The translations under genes were made by a program, and so were the position numbers. Shown here piece after piece: positions 47,700 through 59,003 of a stretch of 64,000 bases of DNA. Origin of the DNA: Neurospora intermedia (lineage: Eukaryota > Ascomycota > Sordariomycetes > Sordariales > Sordariaceae). The stretch lies in the NCBI GenBank assembly GCA_037102815.1, contig BTPP01000012.1, forward strand, positions 682,001 through 746,000. The letters run 5' to 3'. The notes below the pieces were generated by a model. The model worked only from the letters and a program-made list of their open reading frames with translations, was not told where the DNA came from and made no database searches. The number at the start of each line of letters is the position of its first letter. Within the stretch, counting starts at the first letter, position 1.

Positions 47700-49473
47700 C
47701 CGAGCCTCCACCTTCTTCCTTCTTCATAAATATTTACTACTTTACAACGACCTTATCTGGCCATCGCCATCAGTACAAAATCAATATATATTTAATAAGT
47801 ATAACTTTATTAATAACCTTAGTTATTACTACCGATTTACTACGTACAAGCACTATTAATAGTAGTAAATAGAGAATATTATACGAATATGCAAGTACCT
47901 TATAGAATACTAAAACTTTATTTAGTATAGGATTGTATTACAAATTAAGAATTGCAAGGATATTCAAACCTACGTAGTACGCTTTAATACCCGCTAGAAA
48001 GTATTACCCCTGGTTACTACTATATTTTTAATACTATAGATTATATATTAACTAATATTACCCTTATAGGAAAAAATTAATTAATATACTACCGAGGTAG
48101 TCCTCTTCGAAGGTAAATTATTTGCTTTATTTAATAGCGTCCCTATAAGAGCATTTCTCTACGCGCTTGTACCGGTCTATACTCCGCCTAATATTTATAG
48201 TATTTTTAACGTATAACTACCCCGCATTTATTCGTAGATAAAGAAGTAATTCGTTAATAAGTATATTAAAACGAACCTATATATTAATATCTTCTTTAAT
48301 AAATCCGAGGATTATACTAACCGTCGTATTATTAATATTTTCTTTACTATTTACAACGGGCTAACTTTCTACTAGACTAACGTAGATTTTAATTCTATTA
48401 AATATACCTCTACAAATTTAGTTACCCTCGTTGCCCGGGTAATTATCTTACTTATTAATAGGAGGACGGCTAAAATAAATAATTTCGTTACCGATATATA
48501 TAACGCTATACGGAAGGCGATTTAAGACTTTACGCTTAACGACCGATTTAATTACTCATTTACTATATTGTACAATTTATATTCGCTTTAACTATTAATA
48601 AAAGATCTATTTAATATCCTAGTCTTTAAAGTAGTTGCTTATATAGTTAATTAGTTTATTATATTCTTTTGTATATTAAAGCTCTAGCTCTCTCGCTTAT
48701 ATACGTATATAATTTTATATATTAGTAAAATCGTTTCAATCCTGGCTTCGTAAGTCTAAGTCTCTTTATTATTTTATTTATATAGTATATTAACTAAATT
48801 AATATAATTACTTAATAAGGATTATAGTATAGATTAGTTAAATCGATCCAACGAGTAAAAGCGGTACTATAAGGTTTTGCTTAATTAGTATTCTATAATA
48901 GCTAGTACTTTAACGACCCCCGCGCTAATAGTAATAAAGTTGCTCCTACCGTACAATTTCAATAGATATTGGGCATTATTAACGACGGTAATTTCTAGTT
49001 TTATTTCGATAAATTAGAAACCTTCCTAGCGTTATTTTACGAGGCCTAATTAAAGTTTGAAGTAGATAGAGTATACGTTGGTTATATTATTACTAGATAA
49101 TTTAAAATCTAGTAAATTTAATTGCCTCTTTAATATTCTATCTCTACTGATAATTAATAGGAATTAGAGTATGCGTATATCGCTAGACGAGTTAAATAAT
49201 TAATATTAATTAATTAGCTTAGGTACTTCTTATTACTAACTACTACTATACAAGTACTTAATACCATTGCCCCCCCCGTCCCTAATATATAGTATTACGC
49301 TATTAAGTACCTACGTAAATTCGTGGGATAGTTAGGCAAGATAGATTAAGAGGTAGTTAAAGACTTCTTTAATTTTTATACTCGTAAAGGACCGTATACC
49401 CCTTACACCGCCGTTTGGGGTATAAACCTCGCTCCTAAGTAGTATTAGGGGTATATATAGGATATAGCGTTAG

Positions 49474-49735
49474 TATTATAGGGCTAGCCTGTGATGTGGT
49501 TGTACTGCACTGACCGTATATGTGCTAGGCCAGTGCTTTATACTATAGCCCAGAGCCGGGCACTCGCACTAGTCACATACTTCGTTACGTGCAGTCTCAC
49601 GTGCGCGCGTACGGACTGGCCTATCTAGGCTCTTACCTATATAGCTAGTCCTCTACGTACACTTCCCTTTCTCCTCCTTCGTATAATAATATATATTTTA
49701 CTCTACCCCCAACAGTACCCTCTCGCCCCGTAATA
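49474..49735 (+). repeat. left LTR of Gypsy-3 (262 bp)
   Basis: Begins TATTATAGGG and ends GTAATA; the first third keeps more C and G than the right copy. It contains a GC-rich core around the sequence CACGTGCGCGCGTACGGACT that both copies preserve. Confidence 0.92.
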
Positions 49736-52700
49736 ATTTATTATATTTAATTATTATACTATATACGTTTATTATTTAGTAGAGGAAGATTAATTATATT
49801 TGAATTGCGTTAATTAGTTAATTAAGATTCGTCTTTAAGCGATTAAGACCTTCGTTGCGATTCTAACCGTTGAGTTAAGTAACTACTAAGCTGGATATTA
49901 CTATTAAATAGTTTATACTCTCTTTTTCCCTTATATTTATTTAGCGTATTAATTTAGTAATTAATATTTAATAATACTCTCTTACACCCTCCCCCGGTAA
50001 TTAATAATTTTATTACGATTATTATAGTTAGCGCTTTTATAGCCTTTGACCCGGAGTATTAAAACTAGTTTAAAATTCTAGCCTAAATACTTAAAGGTTT
50101 TAATAATTAAGTAGTTGAATTACCTATTACCGTCCCCTTCGAATACACTTTTAACTTCGCTAATTTCCCGGTTTTTTAGGTCTTCTTTATAGCTTTTTAT
50201 TGCCTTCTTTATAATAATATTATTATAATTAGGTCCTAAGTTCGAGAGTTCGAGGAGGAATTCGAGTTGGTATAATACGAATTTGCTCGTTATAATAGTA
50301 ATATTACTACCCTTTAAATATAAATTACCCTTAAAATATAAGAATATAATAGTTAGTTTTTTATATTATAAACTTCGTATATTAATAAAATTTAAGCGAT
50401 TCGTACTTCTTACTAGAATTAGATCGGTAATTTTAATATTAATATTATTAAATTAACAAAAGAGTTTAAAGATTTCTATATTAGCTTTAGAAAAATTTAT
50501 AAGAAGTAGGTAGAGAAATATTAAAAGGCCCTTACCGATTTCTATAAGTATTTCGCCCCTTCAATCGTTCCTATTCTCCCCGACAATTCTAATAAACTAT
50601 TTAATAACAATAAGCCTAGTAACGACGAACCTAATACTATAATAATTACGATCGATAGTAGTAATTATAGGTTAATATTATATATTATTGTATTATTTAT
50701 ATTTAATAGTAAGGGTACTATTATTGAACGTATTATTAAGTATTATACTTAGTACTTTTATATTTAATTCGCTTAATCGGACGACCCTAAGCTTTTTAAT
50801 ATTAAATATAAGAAGTTCTCTCTTATTGTCTATTCTATTGAAGGTATTCCCTTCGAAGCTATTAAGATAGAATTTACTAAGATTTTGGAAGACTTACCTA
50901 TTAAATGGACTATAGTAAACGAATTACTAATAGAGTTTATTAAAAAGTATAATAATATTAATATTATTATCTACTCTTACTACGAATTTAAGGAATTAAA
51001 GATAATTAAAAGTATAAAGTAGTAAGAGTTCGAGGATGAATTTACCTGCCTTATTAATTATTATAGTTTTAATAACGGTATAAAGATTTATTATTTATAT
51101 TAGAAAATCTCTAAATATATTTGTATTATTATTATTTATTAGAACCTTTAGCCCGCCGATAATAAGTACGACGAATAGATTATACTTATTTATAATTTCG
51201 TAAAAAATTTAGAAGATAAAGACTAGTATAATAAAAATACTAACCCTTATTATAAGACCGGTATTATTACTACTAGTACCTCTAGCGCTTCCGCTTCTAC
51301 TAGTAAAACTACTGTTAATTAAAGTAGCAACGCTATAGACCTTAACGTTATATCCGCTTCTAATATCCAAATTTCTTATATTATTAATAACGATATTTTC
51401 GAATTCCGTATAAAGAACGGAATATATACCCGCTGCGGTAAGAAAAACTATTATTCGGTTAAGTGCCGCTTACGTATTAACTTTAAGAAGGAAGTTAAAC
51501 CCTATAATAAAAAGAAGGGTAAAGATAAGAATAGTAGTAATAATAATAGTAGTAATAATATTAATAATAATAATAATAGTAATAGTAATAATAATTAGTA
51601 GTAGCTAGCCTAAAGTTAATACGGCTATAGTTAATAGCGCCCTAATTATAACGGCGGTTATTAAATCTATATTATAATTACTATTAATATACTAATAAGC
51701 GTTCTAATTCCCGGTACCCCCGGCCCCAGCGGTTACTACTACCCGGTCTCCGTTTACTAGCCCGGCTTTATTAGCCCGCTTATTGGCAATAAAAACGGCT
51801 CCGTTTATAACTAGGGAAATATATAGCCTCCTAGCTAAATCGTACTTGGAGGCTCCAATTTACCGGATATAGAGGGGAAGGGAGATAAAAGATTATCCCT
51901 ATATAATTAAATATTATTAAGATAAATAAGTCTTTAATAAATAGCTATTATAAATACCCTAATTTATTAAATCTCTCTATCTATTTATCCTATAGACTAT
52001 ATAAATTGTATTATTCTACCTTTATTAATAGCGGTTATACTACTCTCAATTTTATTAACCGTCGTTTTATTTTTCGATATTATTTACCCTTCTATAAATT
52101 ACTTATCTCTAAACTATTATATTTAACGGACGGCTAAATAAAGGGTAGTATTACTTACTTTTCTAAATTAATAATATAAGTAGGCATTTATTATAAAGTT
52201 ATTAATTTACTTATTTACAACTTCGTTAAGGATAATTTAATTATTCTCGGCTACCCTTAGTTAGTATATTACGTACTTAGTATTAATTAGTTTAGCGATT
52301 CCCTTCATTTCGGTCTTGCTTACGAATAATATAGTTGCTTCCCTTATAAAGCTGCTAACCGCTATACCTCCTTAGTAGTTTACTACCTCTCCGCCCCTTG
52401 CTTTAATACGTCCGGTATTCGCCCTATATATAGGAAATTATTTTGCGAAGAGGTATTTGACGAAGGAGAATTAGAACTATTATAAAAAAGGTCCGCCTAT
52501 TACTTATTTATTTTTATTATTATAAAACGAATAGTCCGTTAGAGGTTTAACCGATTTAAAAATTATATAGCTAACCGATTAGGTATTACCCTACTTAGTA
52601 AAATTCTAGCCGGTCTTAACTAAATTTTTATATTAATTACCCTCCTAATAGAGTTTCGAACTCCCTATCCGGTCCTTTATTATATTATTAGAGGATTTTA

Positions 52701-55700
52701 TATTAAAGCTGTAAATTACTGGGTCCCGCTCCGTCTCTATAGTATCCTTAGTAGTCTTATTAATTTTAATAATATTAAGGAACTTTCTATAGTAAATTTC
52801 AATTAGTTGGCCGAAATATATAAATTCTATATTATTTATATAATTAGGGTTAATATAGAGGAGGATATTAGAAGGATAATAGAGGAGGATAAAATAAAAG
52901 AAGAGGAAAGCGTCCTAGATCCTAGAGGTATAAGTAACGATTTGATAGAAAATTTAGTTAAGGAAGTATTAATAAGTAAAAGATAGAGGTATAAAAAATT
53001 CTTCGGTAGCGATTATTATTAATAGATCGATATATTAATAGGGGAGGGTAATACGGCCGTTTTACGGGTTATAAAGGTTGTTAACTCTATATAGATTAAT
53101 AGTACTAACGATAATTTCCTACGTTATAAAGTAGTTATTAATAATTATTTCGCTGCTAATAGTATTAATATTAGTAAGATTACGTCCAAAAATATTACGA
53201 AGTTCTACGAGAAAGCGGATAAACCTCTAAAGATTGACGTTCAAATTTAGGCTAAGTTCCCTAAGTAATACTAGTATTATATTAGTATTTTTAGGTAGGA
53301 GGGCGCTAAGGTTTTTCCCCCTAATTATTTATATAATTTTAAATTTAAATTCCGTTTAGGAGCGTTACCGCCCGCTTTTCGCGGCCGTATATTCAATTTA
53401 AACGAACTTAATATTATTAAAAAATAGATCGATGATAATTTTAAGAAGAAGTTTATCCGGCCTTTCCAATTTAAAGTATTAATATTAGTCCTATTCGTTA
53501 AAAAACTAGGAGGCAGAGTCCGTATTTATATTGATTATAGAAGTATTAATAATATAACCTTTAAATTCTATTATTTATTACTATTTATTAAGGAAATTTT
53601 AAATGCGATTTGCCGTATTAAGATCTTTATTAAATTCGATATTATTGTAGCTTTTAATAGAATTCGTATTAAATAGGGCTACGAGTGGTTAATTGCCTTT
53701 ATTATATAGTTTGGCTTATTTAAGTCCTTAATTATTCCTTTTAGTTTATAAGGCGCCCCTAGGGCTTTTTAGAATTATATTAATAATATCCTTTATAATA
53801 TCTTCGACGTTTATATAATTATATATTTCGATAATATTCTTATTTATTTAAATAATATATAAAATTACGAACGGTATATTAACGATATCTTCGACTAATT
53901 TATTAGGGCGGGCTTTAATATTAATATTGATAAATATAAGTTCTATATAATTCGTACGAAATATTTGGGCTTTATTATTACCCCGGGCGGTATTAAGATG
54001 GATTTAAAAAAAGTTAAAACGGTTATTGAATAGTAAGCCCTAGAATTAAAGAAGTTCCTATAATCCTTTTTAAGCTTCGCAAATTTCTACCGACGGTTTA
54101 TTAAAGATTTTTCGACTATAATAACCCTACTTTATAAACTTATAAAGAAAAATATAATTTAAATTTAGAACGATAGTTATTAAATAGTATTTGAATTTTT
54201 TAAGAAGGCTTTTATTAAAGGCCCTATCCTAAAGATTTACGATTGGACTAAGAAAACTATCGTTGAGATAGATACTTCCAACTAGGCCGCCGGTAGTATC
54301 CTCTTACAATATAGCGACGATAATATTCTCTACCCTATAGTTTATTTTTTAGTTAAGTATATTTCGTAGGAATATAACTATAATATTTATAATAAGGAAT
54401 TACTAGCTATTATTAAAGCCCTAGAGGAATAGAGGTTAAAGTTCGAAGGAGCCTAATAACCGTTCGATATTTTAATTAATTATAAGAATTTATAAACCTT
54501 TATAATTAATAAGTAATTTATTTAATAGTATATACGCTAATTCTAATTCCTTTCTCGCTTTAATTTCTTAATTAAATATACCTCCGGATTAAAGAATTTA
54601 CAATTAAACGCCCTAAATTGTAAACCTAATAATCGCCTAAACGGCGAGGAGGACGATTATTTAATCGCCCGTAAATAAATTCTATTCGACCCTTTATAAT
54701 TCGAGGAGGATTATTTTGAGGACTTTATTATTAATTTTTTATTGTATTTACTAGGTTAAGAGGATTTCAATACTAAGTTTACCGACGACTTAATCCGTAT
54801 AAGTTATAAAATGTTTATTTTCTTATAGGAGCTAATCTTTTACTTTATAAACGAATTCCGCCGGTAATAACCGTTATTTATTAAAAAGGTTTTCTATAGA
54901 ACGTTTTTAGAATATTATATTGTTAATAATATTATAAAATAGCGGAATAAGGTTATTATCGACCTTTATAATAAAAATTTCTAATTTTAATTAATTAATT
55001 ATTAATATAATACTTCTAATATAGGTTACCCCGGCCGTAACGTTATATATAAGCTTTTATAATACAATTTCTATTAGGAAGGGATATATAACGATATAAG
55101 GCTTTTCTATAAAGGTTATTTCCTATATACAAAAACTAAATCGTTAAAGTATAATTCTACCGGTTACTTTAAATTTATAACTATTTCCCTAACGCTTTAG
55201 ACGGATATTTCGGTCGATTATATAATTCTACTATTAGAGAATACCTACTTCGGTTAAATATTTAAATATATTACTATTATGATTAATTACCTTATAAAGA
55301 TACGCTATTATATTACAATTATAATACTTAAAGCTGAGGAATTGGCCGACCGTTTTATTAATTATATTTATTCGATTTATAATCTTCTAAATAATATCCT
55401 ATCTAATAAAGGTATTTAATTCGTATTATAGTTCTAATCTACCCTTTGTAAGAGACTATCCGTTGTCCGTAAATTAACGTCCGTTTTTTACCTATAAACC
55501 AACGCTTAGACCGAACGTATTAATATAAAAATAGAATAATATTTAAAGCTCTATATTAATTAAATATAAATAGATTGGGCGAAATAATTAGTATTTATAG
55601 AGTTCGTTAATAATAATACTATCTCTTTAATAATAAGGATTTTACTATTTTTCGCTAATTATAGTTATTACTTTCGTATAAGTATAGAACCCTATACCCT

Positions 55701-56713
55701 ATTACTATTAAATTTATTGCTAGTATAATTTAAAGAGTATTATAAAATTAACGAATTAACGGACTGCTTCTAGAGGATTTAAAATTTCGTAGTCTAATAA
55801 TTGCAATATATATAAGAGTAATATAAAAATAATACTAATAAGAAGCGTATCGACTTATTAAAGTATTATATTAATAATATAGTCCTATTAAATACAATTA
55901 ACTTTATTAATAGGTACCTTTATACTAAATTCTCCCCTAAATAGGAGGGCCCCTTCAAAGTCGTCCGAACTAAGTTTTATATAATTTACTTCGTTTTACC
56001 TACTAATATAAAATATTTATTAATCTTCTACGTTTCTATAGTACAATTATAATCCGGTAGGGGATTACCCGGCTAAAATACTTCAATTAACGTTAAAATT
56101 AACGAAGGGAGGGTAATAATTCGAACGGATAATTAAGAGGAGTATAAAGAATAAATATTTAAGAAATTTATTAATTGTATTTAAAAGGGCTCTAACTTCT
56201 ATTAAAAGTACTATATTAAGTAGAAGACTAATAACCTTACTTAGGAGTCCGTTAGTAATATTATCGATTGTAAATACCGTTTATAATAATTTTATTGCGA
56301 GAATCTAAATAAATTTATTCCTTTAAAAGTTTAAAGCCTCTTTAAACGGTTTACCTCCGACTTTCTAACCGCCTTAATACCCTTTCTAACGGCTTTAGCG
56401 CCCTTTCTAATATTAGAACTCCCCCAGCGTTACTCCGTTCGCCTCTAATAAGAAACGGCCTCCGGGATTAATATAACGAAGCTATTCCTAAATACGGCTA
56501 TAACGTTTATAATAAGTATAATAATTAATAAGGAGGTGGAAGATAAATTATATTTAATATTTAGGACGGTTATACGACGGTTAATAGATATTTAGTTTAG
56601 GAAGCTACCTCCAATATAGTTTATAGATTATAATAGTTTATAAAGGAATAGGTTTATTATTATACGTATATATAGATTTTTTAGTTTTACGAGCTTCTTT
56701 TGAGGGGGGATAG

Positions 56714-56975
56714 TATTATAGGGCTAGCTTGTAATATAGTTGTACTATACTAACCGTACATATACTAGGCCAATACTTTATATTATAGCCTAGAGCCGGG
56801 TACTCGTACTAGTTATATATTTCGTTACGTATAGTCTCACGTGCGCGCGTACGGACTGGCCTGTCTGGGCTCTCGCCTATATAGCCAGTCTTCTACGCAC
56901 ACTTCCCTTTCTCCTCCTTCGTATAATAACGTATATCTTACCCTACCCCTAACAGTGCCCTCTCGCCCCGTGATA
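56714..56975 (+). repeat. right LTR of Gypsy-3 (262 bp)
   Basis: Same length as the left LTR. The first third is more RIP-mutated and the last third less mutated than the left copy. It is followed by the duplication GTTAG and then by the continuing hAT transposase frame. Confidence 0.92.
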
Positions 56976-57542
56976 GTTAGTTAAATTTATTATTATACCC
57001 CTTGCTATATATATTTTTAATACCCTAGCCAATAGCGTACCTTATAAGAGAGCCTTCTCTATAATGAACTATCTCGAAAGTTTAGTGCGTAATAGATTGG
57101 GCGCCGAGAAAATGGATATAGTAATATTTATTTATATAAACGGTAAACGGCTTTATAAGTTAGACTAAAGTTAGGTATAATTAACTTACAATAAAAGAAA
57201 CGTATTATTATTGGAAATGGAGGAGCGTCTATATATTAATATATAGTATGAGGATTAAGGACAACCGGCAGTTGAAGACGAGGGTATTCAGTAGAGCAAA
57301 TCGAGCATAGCATAAAAAGCGACAAATTACTCGATTCCAAATAGATCTGGTGGAATTACATTAGATTTCGATAAATTTCGATAAAAAGTGTGTGTCTAGC
57401 GGGCATAAAATACCGGATTTCACCAGATTACCCACAAGTGGGTCACGTGTGGAAAAAATGGCTGTCACTAATCCCATTTTTTCCTTGCAGTGACAGTTAT
57501 TACCATACCTGACCAGTGACAATTTTGACGAGTCATTCCCTA

Positions 57543-57550
57543 CAGTCAGG
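57543..57550. repeat. right 8-bp target site duplication of the hAT element
   Basis: CAGTCAGG, identical to 31133-31140. Confidence 0.95.
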
Positions 57551-58118
57551 TAATATTGGTGGTAGCTGTTGACTGACACTGAATGGGTGACTGCACTCAC
57601 AGTGGTGAGAATGCCACTCCGAGGCTTTCTATTCGTTGTGGTCCTATCATTTTCCCTTCCATTTCCCGCGGGCCGTGGCAGGCACCAGGGTTGCCCGATG
57701 TCCGCCCGTGACCCCACCTTTATTTCTCGGGACACATGTCATCGGCAGGTCTTGGCCAGGAACCGTGATGGCCGACGGTAACCTTCCATTCAACTTCCAC
57801 ACCCTCAGCCGAGAAATTGACCTTTCTCAAACCTGAACACCACTGCCCTGATTGCCCGGCGCATTTGGACAAGTGTTTCGGCCAACGAGTTTCCGAGAAC
57901 TTAAACCTAAGAATTCCTCACATGTACATCTGATTGCCGCGATCCCAGAGACGGGATATCCGAAAGGGGGAACGTACATACAGACGTACGGTGTCCTTTT
58001 CATCATTTGAGCTTGGCAGAAGAGCCATCTCAACAACCAACTTTCCTCTTCACATTGGGCAGTCTTGATTGTCTGTGAAAACCAAAAGTGCATAGAGACA
58101 AAAAAAGCAAACACAATC
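57551..58118 (+). promoter_or_regulatory. remaining promoter of the Dsc2-like gene
   Basis: 568 bp between the hAT duplication and the start codon, of ordinary composition. It must contain the core promoter and leader. No specific site is claimed. Confidence 0.55.
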
Positions 58119-59003
58119 ATGTCCTTCACCGACGCGCCAGTAACCAAGGCACTGGTCTTGGGCCTGGTCGGGCTCTCCATCGCTGCCAGCGTCTTTGACA
58201 TCAAGCACTACTTTTACATCTCAATTGGCACTCACTTCCTCCGGTACGGACAACTATGGCGCATGTTGACGTACCAACTATGCTACACCAACTCATCCGA
58301 GGTGCTCTTTGGAGCCATGTCTCTCTATCACATGAGAATGGTTGAGCGGTTCTGGGGCTCCAGGAAATATGCCGTAAGTACCCTTATCTTGCTCATGTCA
58401 CAGACCTTCGTACTCACCATCGCAAAACAGTCCTTCATCCTCCTAGCCGGACTCTTCACAGCCATAATCCCGCCCACCTTCCTCACTGTCGTCCTACGAC
58501 CGCTCTCCTTCGGCGTCCTGGACTACATACCCGCCGGACCGACACCGATTCTCTTTGCCATTCTCGCGCAGTACCACGCCATGATCCCGCAGATCTACAA
58601 GTACAAGGTCGCCTTATCTGCCAACACGCCATCCAACGCCAGCGACGACACCAGCGGATTCATATTTTCGGACAAGTCGACGCGGTATCTCATGGCTTTG
58701 CAGCTGGCCCTCTTCCAGTGGCCCGGCTCTCTCCTCGGTGCGGTGATTGGTTGGGCAGTGGGGTATTTGTGGCGCAACGATCTCTTGCCTGCGGCGGTTG
58801 CGCGCTGGCGGGTTCCGGGGTGGGTGGTCGGTCTTCGCGCCCAGAAGAGGAACGACAGGTTTGATGGGATTCGGAGGAGACTGGAGGATGAGGGGGCATC
58901 TACTGGTGTGGCTACGGGCGCGCAGCCGGCTGCTGAGGGGGAAGGGAACAGGAGGAGACCGTTGGGTCAGCAACTGATAGATGAGGTTAGAGGGGCCTTT
59001 TAA
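58119..59003 (+). CDS. dsc2: rhomboid-like membrane protein, probable Dsc2/UBAC2 homologue
   Basis: Resembles the rhomboid pseudoprotease Dsc2, a subunit of the Golgi/ER Dsc ubiquitin ligase that in fission yeast and Aspergillus supports SREBP cleavage. The ATG at 58119 is the first in the frame; the frame opens earlier only at TTG. A 57-bp intron (58374-58430) with a GTAAGT donor, a CTCAC branch-like site and a CAG acceptor is very likely: splicing gives GSRKYASFILLAGLFTAI, a smooth rhomboid-type sequence. Because the intron is 19 codons without a stop, the frame stays open either way. The spliced product is 275 residues. Segments include VTKALVLGLVGLSIAASVF (helix 1), the LWRML and ERFWGSRKYA motifs around the second and third helices, and a last helix near LLGAVIGWAVGYLW. 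There is no catalytic rhomboid GxSG, as in Dsc2. I do not see the C-terminal UBA domain that some family members have. Confidence 0.75.
   Translation: MSFTDAPVTKALVLGLVGLSIAASVFDIKHYFYISIGTHFLRYGQLWRMLTYQLCYTNSSEVLFGAMSLYHMRMVERFWGSRKYAVSTLILLMSQTFVLTIAKQSFILLAGLFTAIIPPTFLTVVLRPLSFGVLDYIPAGPTPILFAILAQYHAMIPQIYKYKVALSANTPSNASDDTSGFIFSDKSTRYLMALQLALFQWPGSLLGAVIGWAVGYLWRNDLLPAAVARWRVPGWVVGLRAQKRNDRFDGIRRRLEDEGASTGVATGAQPAAEGEGNRRRPLGQQLIDEVRGAF

Larger units (their letters stand above)
31371..47772 (+). mobile_element. Gypsy-1: Ty3/gypsy chromovirus-type LTR element, broken fossil
   Basis: Two 300-bp LTRs are flanked by the 5-bp duplication GTACA (31366-31370 and 47773-47777). Without the Gypsy-2 insertion the element is about 8.2 kb. 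Parts in plus-strand order: gag remnants about 31.9-34.5 kb, protease region about 34.7-35.1 kb, reverse transcriptase about 35.9-36.7 kb (catalytic box near 36426), RNase H about 36.8-37.3 kb, integrase zinc-binding part about 37.7-37.9 kb and core to about 38.5 kb, chromodomain about 38.85-39.0 kb. It is heavily broken, with dozens of breaks and no long open frame. Divergence is dominated by RIP-type transitions, so LTR differences cannot be used as a clock. It is younger than the hAT and older than Gypsy-2. Confidence 0.92.
39267..47772 (+). repeat. right LTR of Gypsy-1, split by Gypsy-2
   Basis: Two parts, 39267-39498 (232 bp) and 47705-47772 (68 bp), sum to 300 bp, the exact length of the left LTR. 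The last 68 bp are almost free of RIP changes, whereas the matching end of the left LTR is mutated. It ends in CA, followed by the duplication GTACA. Confidence 0.93.
49474..56975 (+). mobile_element. Gypsy-3: Ty3/gypsy LTR element in the hAT transposase gene, broken fossil
   Basis: 7502 bp with 262-bp LTRs (49474-49735 and 56714-56975) and the 5-bp duplication GTTAG (49469-49473 and 56976-56980). A G-rich purine tract at about 56702-56710 lies just before the right LTR, which fixes the plus orientation. Parts: gag about 50.0-51.6 kb with a zinc-knuckle remnant near 51420-51485, reverse transcriptase about 53.4-54.0 kb (box region near 53822-53845), RNase H about 54.2-54.6 kb, integrase about 54.8-55.9 kb, chromodomain-like remnant near 56.2 kb. 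It is very heavily broken (many dozens of breaks), the most AT-rich of the three. Its LTR sequence is unrelated to those of Gypsy-1 and Gypsy-2, so it is a separate family. Confidence 0.9.
31348..57258 (+). pseudogene. hAT transposase relic, split into three pieces
   Basis: The pieces are 31348-31370, 47778-49473 and 56981-57258, together about 2.0 kb (about 665 codons). The ATG is at 31348, seven codons before the Gypsy-1 site. The same frame runs on past the insertion for several hundred bases, interrupted only by TAA/TAG codons where CAA/CAG would be expected after RIP. A frame change or an unrecognised intron lies between about 48.4 and 49.3 kb. The frame used before Gypsy-3 continues exactly after it. 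At 57001-57162 it reads LAIYIFNTLANSVP, RAFS, then LVRNRLGAEK, the C-terminal hAT dimerisation domain. More than a dozen in-frame stops make it non-functional. I do not see a clear BED zinc finger at the N-terminus. Confidence 0.85.
31141..57542 (+). mobile_element. hAT DNA transposon, inactive, interrupted by three LTR elements
   Basis: The ends are the perfect 10-bp inverted repeat TAGGGAATGA (31141-31150 and 57533-57542), fitting the hAT pattern YAGNG, flanked by the 8-bp duplication CAGTCAGG. Removing the two insertion blocks (31371-47777 and 49474-56980) leaves about 2488 bp. The order is a 207-bp left end, one transposase gene on the plus strand, and a 284-bp right end. A GTCACT motif lies about 20-25 bp inside each end. 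The left 200 bp and right 280 bp have ordinary composition, while the interior is AT-rich with CpA depleted, as after RIP. It is the oldest layer of the nest. Confidence 0.93.
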
